A stretch of DNA of 26,683 bases from Palsa-461 sp040414865 (GCA_040414865.1 JBEDUR010000121.1:1-26683), one strand, 5' to 3'; shown: positions 7,338-14,127, counted from the first letter of the stretch. Translations and numbers: made by a program. The notes: generated by a model from the sequence alone, not told the origin.

Positions 7338-8581
7338 TGGCCCTGGCATCGATTTCCGAGGCGATCGAGGCGATCGGTCGCGGCGAGATGGTCGTCGTCG
7401 TCGACGACGCCGATCGCGAGAACGAGGGCGATCTCATCATGGCGGCCGAGGCCGCCACGCCCGAGAAGATCGCCTTCTTCCTGAAGCACACCTCGGGGGT
7501 CATCTGCGTCCCGATCACGCCCGAACGGGCCGACGAGCTCGAGCTCCCGCCCATGGTCCACACCAATACCGAGTCCCAACGCACGGCGTTCACGGTGAGC
7601 GTGGACTCCCGGAAAGGGACGACGACCGGGATATCGGCGGCCGACCGGGCGGCCACGATCGCCGCCCTGATCGACCCGGCCACCCGGCCACCGGACCTGG
7701 CCCGACCGGGCCACATCTTCCCCCTCCGCTACCGCACCGGCGGCGTGCTGAAGCGCCACGGCCACACCGAGGCTTCGGTCGACCTGGCCCGGGCGGCCGG
7801 GCTCTACCCGGCCGGAGTGCTGTGCGAGATCGTGACTGCCGACAAGTCGTCGATGGCCCGGCTGGAGGAGCTCGAGCGCTTCGCCGAGGCTCACGGACTT
7901 CCCCTCATCACGATCGCCGACCTCATCCGGTACCGCCGGCGCAACGAGATGCTGGTGAAGCGCGTGGCCCAGGCCCGCATCCCGACCGGGGGCGGCGAGT
8001 ACTCGGCCTACGTCTACGAGTCGCTGCTCGACGGCGAGCAACACCTCGCCTTCGTGCGTGGCGAGATCGCCGGCCAGGACAACGTGCTCGTGCGGGTCCA
8101 CTCCGAGTGCCTCACCGGCGATGTCTTCGGCTCACTGCGTTGCGACTGCGGCCCCCAGCTGCAGGCCGCGCTGGACCTCATCGAGCAGGAAGGCCGAGGC
8201 GTGGTCATCTACCTGCGCGGCCACGAGGGCCGGGGAATCGGACTGGGCCACAAGATCCGCGCCTACAGCCTGCAGGAGCATGGGCACGACACCGTCGACG
8301 CCAATTTGGAGCTGGGCCTCCCGGTCGACAGCCGGGAGTACGGGATCGGGGCGCAGATGTTGGTGGACCTCGGCGTGACCACCATGCGGGTCATGACCAA
8401 CAACCCGGTCAAGTACGGCGGCCTCGAAGGCTTCGGCCTCGACATCGTCGAGCGGGTGCCGCTCGAGTCGACCCCCAACGCCGAGAACATCTCGTACCTG
8501 CGGACCAAGCGCGAGCGGATGGGCCACCTGCTGGAGAACCTGGCCGACGTCATCGAGGACCGCGACCCGCCCGCACCGTGA
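7337..8581 (+). CDS. ribBA: DHBP synthase / GTP cyclohydrolase II fusion RibBA
   Basis: Supplies both precursors of riboflavin. The N-terminal half (about 1-205) makes 3,4-dihydroxy-2-butanone 4-phosphate from ribulose 5-phosphate and shows DDADRENEGDL (23-33), RPGHIFPLR and HTEASVDLARAAGLYPAG. The C-terminal half (about 206-414) opens the GTP ring and shows HSECLTGDVFGSLRCDCG with zinc ligands Cys258, Cys269 and Cys271, then RGHEGRGIGL and the AYSLQEHGHDTVDAN segment. Both active sites look intact, so both activities are expected. The gene is coupled to ribD by TAATG and to ribH by GTGA. A riboflavin synthase alpha gene, often found between ribD and ribBA in actinobacteria, is absent. Confidence 0.96.
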   Translation: MALASISEAIEAIGRGEMVVVVDDADRENEGDLIMAAEAATPEKIAFFLKHTSGVICVPITPERADELELPPMVHTNTESQRTAFTVSVDSRKGTTTGISAADRAATIAALIDPATRPPDLARPGHIFPLRYRTGGVLKRHGHTEASVDLARAAGLYPAGVLCEIVTADKSSMARLEELERFAEAHGLPLITIADLIRYRRRNEMLVKRVAQARIPTGGGEYSAYVYESLLDGEQHLAFVRGEIAGQDNVLVRVHSECLTGDVFGSLRCDCGPQLQAALDLIEQEGRGVVIYLRGHEGRGIGLGHKIRAYSLQEHGHDTVDANLELGLPVDSREYGIGAQMLVDLGVTTMRVMTNNPVKYGGLEGFGLDIVERVPLESTPNAENISYLRTKRERMGHLLENLADVIEDRDPPAP

Positions 8582-9132
8582 GCGGCCCGGAGGAGACCCG
8601 GCTGGAACCGGGCGTCTTCACCTCGGTCCAGGATCGGGTCGGTCGGCAGTTCGGCGAGCGGGTGCTCGAGGCGGCCGAGGGCCCGGGCCTGCGGATCGGG
8701 CTGGCCTGCGCGATGTTCAACGGGAAGCTGACCGCCCGGCTGCTCGATGGGGCCCTCGACGGCTTCACGACTGCCGGCGTCGAACGCAACGACCTGAGCG
8801 TGGTCTGGGTGCCGGGTGCCTTCGAGTTGCCGCTGGCCGCCCAGCGCCTGGCCATGGGCGGCATGGACGCGGTGGTGTGCCTGGGGGCGGTCATCCGTGG
8901 GGACACCGCCCATTTCGACTTCGTGGCCGGGGGGTGCGCCACCGGGCTGGCCCGGGTGGCCCTGGACACCGGCGTGCCGGTCGTCTTCGGCGTGCTCACC
9001 ACCGAGAACGTGGCCCAGGCGCTCGAGCGGAGCCAGTCCGACACCACCAACAAGGGCCGCGAAGCGGCACTGTCGGCGGTGCACATGGCCGGTGTCCTGC
9101 GGGCCCTGCCTCCCGCCCGGAGGAGGGGCTGA
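8578..9132 (+). CDS. ribH: 6,7-dimethyl-8-ribityllumazine synthase
   Basis: Condenses the RibD and RibB products to lumazine, the penultimate step of riboflavin synthesis; family members form pentamers or 60-subunit capsids. The 184-residue product shows VPGAFELP (78-85), GAVIRGDTAHFDFVA with the catalytic His112, and GVLTTENVAQALERS. It is about 25 residues longer than minimal lumazine synthases because of its N-terminus. The start is GTG 8578 overlapping the ribBA stop (GTGA), the only sensible start before the conserved core. The stop overlaps the hisG ATG (TGATG at 9130-9134). Confidence 0.95.
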   Translation: MSGPEETRLEPGVFTSVQDRVGRQFGERVLEAAEGPGLRIGLACAMFNGKLTARLLDGALDGFTTAGVERNDLSVVWVPGAFELPLAAQRLAMGGMDAVVCLGAVIRGDTAHFDFVAGGCATGLARVALDTGVPVVFGVLTTENVAQALERSQSDTTNKGREAALSAVHMAGVLRALPPARRRG

Positions 9133-10016
9133 TGCTGCGCCTGGTCCTGCCCAAAGGATCCCTGGAGGAGGCCACTCTCTCCCTGTTCGCCGCGGCCGAC
9201 CTGCGCGTGCACCGTTCGTCGGCGGTGGACTACCGGGCAACGATCCACGACGAGCGAATCGCTGCGGTCCGGGTGCTGCGTCCCCAAGAGATCCCGCTCT
9301 ATGTGGCCGACGGTCTCTTCGACCTGGGCATCACCGGCCGGGACTGGATCGAAGAGCGCGGTGTCGAGGTGGTGTCCCTGGGCGAACTGTCCTACTCCAA
9401 GGCCAGCGCCGACCCGGTGCGCCTCGTGCTGGCGGTGGCCGAGTCCTCGCCGGTGACCTCGCTCGGCGATTTGGCCGGGGCCCGGCGCCGGGTGCGCGTC
9501 TCCACCGAGTACCCCGGGATCACCGGCCGGGCCCTGGCCGAGGCCGGGATCGAGGCCGAGATCTCCCTCTCCTACGGAGCGACCGAGGCCAAGGTGCCCG
9601 ACATCGCCGACTGCATCGTCGAGCTGACCGAGACGGGCCGCGCGCTGCGGTCCGCCGGCCTGCGCATCATCCACACCCTGCTCGTCTCCCACACCGAGCT
9701 GGTGGCCAACCCGTCCTCGGCGTCGGACCCGGCCAAGCGACGGGCGATGGACCAGATCTACACCCTGCTCATGGGAACGCTCGAAGCCCGGGAGAAAGTG
9801 CTGGTCAAGTTGAACGTCTCGGCCGAGCGGCGGGCCGCGGTGATCGACCGCCTGCCCTCGTTGCGCTCGCCGACGATCTCGGAGCTGGCCGGCAACGGCG
9901 GGTTCGCGGTCGAGACGGTGGTCCTCAAGGAACAGATCAACACCCTCATCCCGGAGCTCAAGGAGCTGGGGGCGACCGACATCTTGGAGCTCGCCCTGGC
10001 CAAGATCGTCCATTGA
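9132..10016 (+). CDS. hisG: ATP phosphoribosyltransferase, long form
   Basis: First step of histidine synthesis, joining ATP and phosphoribosyl pyrophosphate. At 294 residues it is the long HisG form, with two substrate-binding lobes (LRLVLPKGSLEEAT at the N-terminus, DGLFDLGITGRDWI, and the YGATEAKVPDIADCIVEL segment). A C-terminal regulatory ACT-like domain (about 215-294, containing VKLNVSAERR) binds histidine in known members. The ATG overlaps the ribH stop and has a GGAGGAGGGG ribosome site at about 9119-9128. Placement next to ribH is known from other actinobacteria, where hisE is usually adjacent as well. No hisE or other his gene is visible here. Confidence 0.95.
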   Translation: MLRLVLPKGSLEEATLSLFAAADLRVHRSSAVDYRATIHDERIAAVRVLRPQEIPLYVADGLFDLGITGRDWIEERGVEVVSLGELSYSKASADPVRLVLAVAESSPVTSLGDLAGARRRVRVSTEYPGITGRALAEAGIEAEISLSYGATEAKVPDIADCIVELTETGRALRSAGLRIIHTLLVSHTELVANPSSASDPAKRRAMDQIYTLLMGTLEAREKVLVKLNVSAERRAAVIDRLPSLRSPTISELAGNGGFAVETVVLKEQINTLIPELKELGATDILELALAKIVH

Positions 10017-10249
10017 GCGTCCCCGATCGTTGGCCGGTGCACCGCGGGCCCCGTCAGGGGGTCGTGATCAGCTTCGAGCCTGAGCGCGGGGTCGGCACGG
10101 TGGCCGAGGAGGACGGGGCCACGTTCTTTTTCCACTGCACGGCGCTCGCCGACGGCAGCCGTCAGGTCGAGGTGGGACGCCGCGTCCTGTTCGTGGTGCG
10201 CCCGGGCCACCTGGGGCGTCTCGAAGCCCGCGAGGTCGAGAAATGCTGA
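10013..10249 (+). CDS. Small cold-shock-domain protein
   Basis: A product of up to 78 residues resembling a single cold-shock/OB domain: GVVISFEPERGVGTV (RNP1-like strand pair), then TFFFHCTALADGSRQVEVG (RNP2-like FFFH) and VLFVVRPGHLGRLEA. Such domains bind single-stranded RNA or DNA. It is more diverged than CspA, with RGVGTV replacing the usual KGFGFI, so a nucleic-acid role is an inference. TTG 10013 overlaps the hisG stop (TTGA) and matches the coupling seen at neighbouring junctions. GTG 10037 is an alternative nearer the domain. It ends 17 bases before the convergent gene on the other strand. Confidence 0.72.
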   Translation: MSVPDRWPVHRGPRQGVVISFEPERGVGTVAEEDGATFFFHCTALADGSRQVEVGRRVLFVVRPGHLGRLEAREVEKC

Positions 10250-10266
10250 GCCGGCGCGCTGGCCCG

Positions 10267-10695
10267 CTACGTGGCCGCGCCGCCCTCGGGCGCTTCGGTG
10301 GAAGACCCCTGGGCCCGAGAGGCTCGCTCCACCTGGACGTAGCCGAGGCGGATCTGGGCCAGGGCTTCGCGCAGCGGGTTGGCGGCGTCTCCGAGCCGTT
10401 CGCCGAGGCCCTCGACCAGCAGTCCGAACGCGTCGATGGCCAGGCGAGCCTCGGCCAAAAGGGGCGGGTCAGCCGACAGGTAGATGGCGCCCAGCTCAAA
10501 GAGCCCGTAGCAGTGGTTGGCCACCACGGTCTCGGCCGGGGTCTCGGCCAGGCGGGCCCTGAGGGCCTCCACCTCGGCCTCGGCCGGTTCGCCGGGCTCG
10601 GGTCCGCTCGGGGGTGGGGCCGGGGGGCCCGACCCGGTGCCGCCTTCGTCACGCTCGACGCGGTGTTCGCCCGAAGGTGTCCAAAGACTGGACAT
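10267..10695 (-). CDS. DUF1844-like conserved protein
   Basis: The only clear - strand gene; 142 residues. An acidic, proline-rich N-terminus (about 1-45, including GPPAPPPSGPEPGEPAEAE) precedes a helical part (about 46-125: FELGAIYLSADPPLLAEARLAIDAFGLLVEGLGERL and LREALAQIRLGYVQVER, split here only for description) that resembles DUF1844. Small proteins of this family are found near infC in many actinobacteria; their function is unknown to me. There is no signal peptide. The ATG at 10695-10693 lies six bases from a TAGGGT box on its own strand, so it is probably leaderless and diverges from infC. Codon bias (high third-position GC on this strand) and the helix pattern support it as real. Confidence 0.75.
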   Translation of the reverse strand: MSSLWTPSGEHRVERDEGGTGSGPPAPPPSGPEPGEPAEAEVEALRARLAETPAETVVANHCYGLFELGAIYLSADPPLLAEARLAIDAFGLLVEGLGERLGDAANPLREALAQIRLGYVQVERASRAQGSSTEAPEGGAAT

Positions 10696-10700
10696 GCTGG

Positions 10701-10707
10701 TACCCTA
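10701..10707. promoter_or_regulatory. Overlapping divergent -10 boxes (infC / DUF1844)
   Basis: The seven bases TACCCTA read as TACCCT on the + strand (10701-10706) and TAGGGT on the - strand (10707-10702). Both fit TANNNT. The - strand copy is followed by six bases and the DUF1844 ATG. The + strand copy would start an infC message with a leader of about 170 bases. Two RNA polymerases could not occupy the site together. Confidence 0.5.
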
Positions 10708-10732
10708 CACAGCCGAGCACAACGGAAAGCGG

Positions 10733-10867
10733 GGTGGCGAAGCGCCACCTCCACCCGGCCACCGAGCAGTGGAGACCAGTGGTGCGCCGGGTCAGCGTGG
10801 CCAGTCGGGATCCCCCGCAGGCCCCCCGCTCTCCGCCATATGGCCCGCGGCGAGCCGCGCGCCCGAC
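10733..10867 (+). promoter_or_regulatory. Structured infC leader
   Basis: Between the -10 box and infC lie about 170 non-coding bases with three possible stems. GGTGGCG (10733-10739) pairs with CGCCACC (10743-10749) over a 3-base loop. CCCGGCCACC (10754-10763) pairs with GGTG/GCCGGG (10781-10784, 10786-10791) with one bulge and a 17-base loop. GTCGGG (10804-10809) pairs at long range with CCCGAC (10862-10867), ending four bases before the infC ribosome site. The infC-rpmI-rplT messages of E. coli and Bacillus are autoregulated by IF3 or L20, so a similar role is plausible here. The structure itself does not match any leader I can name. Confidence 0.45.
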
Positions 10868-10870
10868 CGG

Positions 10871-10888
10871 AAGGAGTGATGCCGCATC
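10871..10888 (+). promoter_or_regulatory. Ribosome site and ATC start of infC
   Basis: AAGGAG at 10871-10876 is nine bases from ATC 10886. The in-frame TGA at 10877-10879 and the lack of any ATG, GTG or TTG in this frame until 11033 leave ATC as the only start that keeps the conserved N-terminal domain. An out-of-frame ATG at 10879 opens only a five-codon frame and is just two bases from the ribosome site. Confidence 0.8.
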
Positions 10889-11533
10889 GTCACTGAGACC
10901 ACCAACGAGCACCGCATCAACGACCGCATCCGGGCTCGAGAGGTTCGCCTCGTCGATCCCGACGGCCAGCAGCTCGGAATCAAGCCCCTTCCTGACGCGC
11001 TGGCGATCGCCCGGGGGCTCGATCTGGACCTTGTCGAAGTGGCACCGATGGCGAATCCGCCGGTGTGCCGCATCATGGACTACGGCAAGTTCAAATTCGA
11101 CGAGGCTCAGCGGGCAAAGGAGTCACGACGTAAGGCGGTCCACGTCGGGATCAAGGAGATGAAGTACCGGCCCAAGATCGGACCGGGGGATTTCGATACC
11201 AAGACCCGACAGGTGGCCAAGTTCCTCGACGAGGGCCACAAGGTGAAGCTCACGATCATGTTCAGAGGTCGTGAGGTGTTCCACCCCGAGCTCGGGAAGC
11301 GCATCCTCGACCGGGTGGCCGAGCAGCTGAAGGAAGCGGCCAAGGTCGAGTTCGAACCCCGCCTCGACGGGCGCAACATGGTGATGGTGCTGGCTCCCGA
11401 CAAGCGGGCCAAGCAGTCGGCGGCGGCTCGGGCCAACCGCCAGCGAAGCGAGGAGGCGACCGAAGAATCCTCGACCGAGCCGGCCCCGCCGAGGGCTGAG
11501 GCTGGTGGTGACGCCGCGGTGGAAAGCGCTTGA
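10886..11533 (+). CDS. infC: Translation initiation factor IF-3
   Basis: IF-3 binds the 30S subunit, keeps it apart from 50S and proofreads the start codon and initiator tRNA. The 215-residue product has the N-domain (about 1-75: EHRINDRIRAREVRLVDPDG and EVAPMANPPVCRIMDYGKFK), a basic linker, and the C-domain (about 85-170: VHVGIKEMKYRPKIGPGDFD, KLTIMFRGREVFHPELG, then DGRNMVMVLAP). A low-complexity acidic tail follows. Only the ATC codon at 10886 can start the whole N-domain. Rare start codons let IF-3 repress its own synthesis in E. coli (AUU there), and the same logic is inferred here. It is followed one base later by rpmI. Confidence 0.95.
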   Translation: MVTETTNEHRINDRIRAREVRLVDPDGQQLGIKPLPDALAIARGLDLDLVEVAPMANPPVCRIMDYGKFKFDEAQRAKESRRKAVHVGIKEMKYRPKIGPGDFDTKTRQVAKFLDEGHKVKLTIMFRGREVFHPELGKRILDRVAEQLKEAAKVEFEPRLDGRNMVMVLAPDKRAKQSAAARANRQRSEEATEESSTEPAPPRAEAGGDAAVESA

Positions 11534-11534
11534 G

Positions 11535-11729
11535 ATGCCCAAGATGAAGACCGACCGCGGTGCGGCCAAGCGGATCAAGGTGACCGGCACTGGCCGGCTG
11601 CGCCGGCGCCAGGCGTTCCGCACGCACTTGTTTGTGAACAAGCCGTCCAAACGGACCCGGCGCCTGGCCCGCGAGGTCAACGTGGCCCCGGCGGACGAGC
11701 GGCAGGTGCGCCGCATGCTCGGCCGCTAG
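11535..11729 (+). CDS. rpmI: Ribosomal protein bL35
   Basis: A 64-residue, strongly basic protein of the large ribosomal subunit. The start MPKMKTDRGAAKRIKVTGTG and the KRTRRL segment are typical of bL35. ATG 11535 is chosen because MPKMKT is the conserved N-terminus; an in-frame ATG at 11505 would add ten residues lying inside infC. It sits one base after the infC stop and 71 bases before rplT, in the conserved infC-rpmI-rplT order, so the three products are expected to be co-transcribed. Confidence 0.96.
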   Translation: MPKMKTDRGAAKRIKVTGTGRLRRRQAFRTHLFVNKPSKRTRRLAREVNVAPADERQVRRMLGR

Positions 11730-11800
11730 CGGTCGAGGGCACCGCCCAGACGCGGCGTAACCCCGTAAACCACGATGACCACACGAGGAGGACTACCCAG

Positions 11801-12184
11801 ATGGCCAGGGTGAAGCGCTCTGTGCCCGGCCGCAAACACCACCGCGCCGTGCTCGAACAGGCCAAGGGCTACTACGGCAACAAGAGCCGCAGCTACCGGG
11901 CGGCCAACGAACAGCTCCTGCACTCGATGCAATACGCCTACCGCGACCGGAGAGCCCGCAAGGGGGAGTTCCGCAAGCTCTGGATCCAGCGGATCAACGC
12001 GGCGGCCCGCGAGAACGGGGTCAGCTACAGCCGGTTCATCGCCGGCCTCCACCGGGCGGGCGTGGAGGTCGACCGTAAGATCCTGGCCGACCTGGCGGTG
12101 ACCGACGCCGAGGCGTTCGGCGCGCTGGTCGCTTTGTCTTCGAGCACCGCCCAAGGCCCCTCGGCCGGGGAGACCGGCTCCTGA
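11801..12184 (+). CDS. rplT: Ribosomal protein bL20
   Basis: A 23S rRNA-binding assembly protein. The sequence MARVKRSVPGRKHHRAVLEQ, the AKGYYGNKSRSYRAANEQ segment and the KLWIQRINAAARENG segment are diagnostic of bL20. The core ends near residue 115, and a Ser/Gly-rich tail of about ten residues brings it to 127. ATG 11801 has a GAGGAGGA ribosome site at about 11787-11794. The last codons contain the GGGGAG ribosome site of the next gene, whose apparent CTG start overlaps the rplT stop (CTGA at 12181-12184). Confidence 0.97.
   Translation: MARVKRSVPGRKHHRAVLEQAKGYYGNKSRSYRAANEQLLHSMQYAYRDRRARKGEFRKLWIQRINAAARENGVSYSRFIAGLHRAGVEVDRKILADLAVTDAEAFGALVALSSSTAQGPSAGETGS
12167..12183 (+). promoter_or_regulatory. 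Ribosome site and CTG start of the rRNA methylase gene
   Basis: GGGGAG at 12167-12172 is eight bases before CTG 12181. The frame has no ATG, GTG or TTG between an upstream in-frame stop near 12076 and GTG 12274, yet about 30 family-typical residues are encoded before GTG 12274. CTG is therefore the best start. Confidence 0.6.
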
Positions 12185-12981
12185 TCCAGCCGCTGGGCCC
12201 CTCCCACCAGCGGGTCCGGCGCCTGCGGCGCCTGCTCCACAAGCGCGCCACCCGCTGGAACGAGCGAGCGTTCGTGGCCGAAGGCACCGAGGTCATCGAG
12301 TGCGGTCTCGGGGCGGGGACCGTCCTCGAGACCCTCTTCGTCGCCCATGAGGCCCGAGACGACCGCGAGGTGTCGCGGCTGGCGTCGGCGGCGCTGGCCG
12401 CCGGGGCTCGGGTCTTCACCCTGGCCGATGGGGTGGCCAGGCGGGTCGCGGACACCGTCACCCCCCACCCGGTCTTCGGGGTCTTCGGCATGACCGACAG
12501 CGCGCTCGAGAGCCTCGAGGACCCTTCACTCGCGGTCCTCTGCGCCGAGGTGCGCGATCCGGGCAACGCCGGGACCGTGCTGCGTACCTGCGACGCCGCC
12601 GGGGTGGACGTGGTGATGTTCTGCGGGGGCACGGTCGACCCCTTCAACCCCAAGACCGTCCGCTCGTCAGCCGGGTCGATCTTCCATGTCACCCTGGCCG
12701 TGGTGCCCGAGGTGGCCCGAGCGATCGACTGGCTGCGCGAGCGCGGTGTGACCATCTACGGGACCGACTCGGCCGGCACCGACTACGCCTCGGTCGACCT
12801 GCGCGCCCCGTGCGCCTTCGTGCTCGGCAACGAGGCGGCCGGGTTGGACAACGACGTGCGGGCGCAACTGGACGCCACCGTGGGGATCCCGATGGCCGGG
12901 AGGGCCGAATCGCTCAACGTGGGGGTGTCCTGTGCGGTGCTGTGCTTCGAGGCGTCCCGCCAGCGGCGGGCCGGGCGGTGA
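12181..12981 (+). CDS. TrmH-family RNA 2'-O-methyltransferase
   Basis: A SPOUT-class methyltransferase that probably 2'-O-methylates rRNA using SAM. The 266-residue product from CTG 12181 begins with a substrate-binding domain (LGPSHQRVRRLRRLL, then FVAEGTEVIECGL at about 31-43). The catalytic domain carries motif 1 (DPGNAGTVLRTCDAAG, 127-141), motif 2 (VLGNEAAGL, 214-222) and motif 3 (IPMAGRAESLNVGVSC, 236-251), which form the SAM knot. GTG 12274 would delete the first 31 residues, including the FVAEG motif, so I prefer the CTG start coupled to rplT. The same position after rplT is held by tsnR-like genes in other actinobacteria. The exact rRNA target cannot be told from sequence. Confidence 0.88.
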   Translation: MIQPLGPSHQRVRRLRRLLHKRATRWNERAFVAEGTEVIECGLGAGTVLETLFVAHEARDDREVSRLASAALAAGARVFTLADGVARRVADTVTPHPVFGVFGMTDSALESLEDPSLAVLCAEVRDPGNAGTVLRTCDAAGVDVVMFCGGTVDPFNPKTVRSSAGSIFHVTLAVVPEVARAIDWLRERGVTIYGTDSAGTDYASVDLRAPCAFVLGNEAAGLDNDVRAQLDATVGIPMAGRAESLNVGVSCAVLCFEASRQRRAGR

Positions 12982-12983
12982 GG

Positions 12984-13000
12984 CACCGGAGCCTCCGGTG
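12984..13000 (+). repeat. Inverted repeat between the methylase gene and pheS
   Basis: CACCGGAG (12984-12991) and CTCCGGTG (12993-13000) form a perfect 8-base inverted repeat around one base. It lies two bases after the methylase stop and where the -35 region of the pheS promoter should be. It may be a terminator stem without a T-run, or a protein-binding operator. Confidence 0.45.
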
Positions 13001-13009
13001 GCCGCCGCC

Positions 13010-13015
13010 TAGAAT
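13010..13015 (+). promoter_or_regulatory. -10 box of a leaderless pheS promoter
   Basis: TAGAAT matches TANNNT well (5 of 6 to TATAAT) and is followed by exactly six bases and the pheS ATG at 13022. The spacing predicts transcription starting at the A of the start codon. Confidence 0.65.
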
Positions 13016-13021
13016 CCCTGG

Positions 13022-14119
13022 ATGGCTGGAGGTTCTCCGGGCCGGGTGCCGATGAGCGAGCACGTGCTGGACGTGGCCGCGCTGAAGGCGGAGTCGGTGG
13101 GCTCGATCGAACGAGCGGGTTCCACCGCCGAGCTCGACGCGGTGGAGACGGCCGTCCTCGGCCGGCGCTCGTCCCTGTCGGCCGCCCATCGCCGCCTGGG
13201 CGCGCTGGACCCCGATGCCCGGCGCCGGGTCGGCCAGCAGCTGCACGACTTGCGGGGCGAGCTCGAGTCCCTGGTGGCCCGGCGTCGGCGCGAGCTCGGC
13301 GCGGCCGAGCGGGCGGCGGCCCTGGACGCCGACCGGCTCGATCTCACCGAGGTGGTGCGCGACACGGTGCGCTCCCGGCTCGAGCGGGGCCATCGCCACC
13401 TCGTGACCTCGACGCGCGACGCGCTGGAAGACGTGTTCGTGGCCATGGGGTTCACCGTGGCCGAGGGCCCCGAGGCCGAGACCGATTGGTACAACTTCGA
13501 GGCCTTGAACATCCCCCCGGCCCATCCGGCGCGGGGCATGTACGACAGCTTCTATCTGGAGCTCGGGGAGCCCGAGACCATCGTGCTGCGCACCCACACC
13601 TCGCCGGTGCAGATCCGGCTCATGGAGGCGGCCGTCGCCCGGGACTTCATCCCCATTCACTCGGTCATGCCCGGCCGCTGCTACCGGCGTGACACGGCCG
13701 ACGCCAGCCACCTGCCGGTGTTCCACCAGATCGAGGGACTGGTGGTCGACCGGGGGATCACCTTCGCCGATCTGGCCGGGACCATCGAGACCTTCACCAC
13801 CGCCTACTTCGGCCCCAAGGTCCACTCGCGGCTGCGCCCGGCCTACTTCCCCTTCACCGAGCCTTCGGCCGAGTACGACATCACCTGCACGATCTGCCTC
13901 GGCGCGGGCTGCCGGACCTGCTCGGGCACCGGGTGGCTCGAGCTTGGCGGGGCCGGCATGGTCGACCCGGCGGTGTTCGATGCGGTGGGCATCGACCCAC
14001 TCGATTGGTCGGGCTTCGCGTTCGGGTTCGGCATCGATCGAAGCGCCCAGATGCGCCACGAGATCGCCGACCTGCGCAACTTGCTCGAGGGCGACGTCCG
14101 GTTCCTCCGGCAGTTCTAG
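13022..14119 (+). CDS. pheS: Phenylalanyl-tRNA synthetase alpha subunit
   Basis: The catalytic subunit of the (alpha-beta)2 enzyme that charges tRNA(Phe). The N-terminal coiled coil (about 15-105, with repeated Arg/Ala/Leu) contacts tRNA. The class II core follows: GFTVAEGPEAETDWYNFEAL, then LRTHTSPVQIRLM (motif 2 region), DTADASHLPVFHQIEGLVVD and the closing FAFGFGIDRSAQMRH (motif 3). A four-cysteine knuckle (CTICLGAGCRTCSGTGW, about residues 285-301) lies before the GGAGMVDP stretch, as in several Gram-positive PheS proteins. ATG 13022 is chosen because of the TAGAAT box six bases upstream; the in-frame ATG 13052 is the alternative. pheT follows after eight bases. Confidence 0.96.
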   Translation: MAGGSPGRVPMSEHVLDVAALKAESVGSIERAGSTAELDAVETAVLGRRSSLSAAHRRLGALDPDARRRVGQQLHDLRGELESLVARRRRELGAAERAAALDADRLDLTEVVRDTVRSRLERGHRHLVTSTRDALEDVFVAMGFTVAEGPEAETDWYNFEALNIPPAHPARGMYDSFYLELGEPETIVLRTHTSPVQIRLMEAAVARDFIPIHSVMPGRCYRRDTADASHLPVFHQIEGLVVDRGITFADLAGTIETFTTAYFGPKVHSRLRPAYFPFTEPSAEYDITCTICLGAGCRTCSGTGWLELGGAGMVDPAVFDAVGIDPLDWSGFAFGFGIDRSAQMRHEIADLRNLLEGDVRFLRQF

Positions 14120-14127
14120 GAGGCCCG

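Noticed and set aside
10879..10896. Five-codon frame (MPHRH) as a leader peptide for infC
   Set aside because: Its ATG is two bases from the ribosome site, too close for good initiation, and there is no run of regulatory codons.
11505..11534. Earlier ATG for rpmI
   Set aside because: It adds ten residues inside the end of infC; bL35 proteins start at the conserved MPKMKT.
13876..13935. Cysteine cluster in PheS as a novel insertion
   Set aside because: A similar four-cysteine knuckle before the GxGMV stretch is familiar from other Gram-positive PheS proteins.
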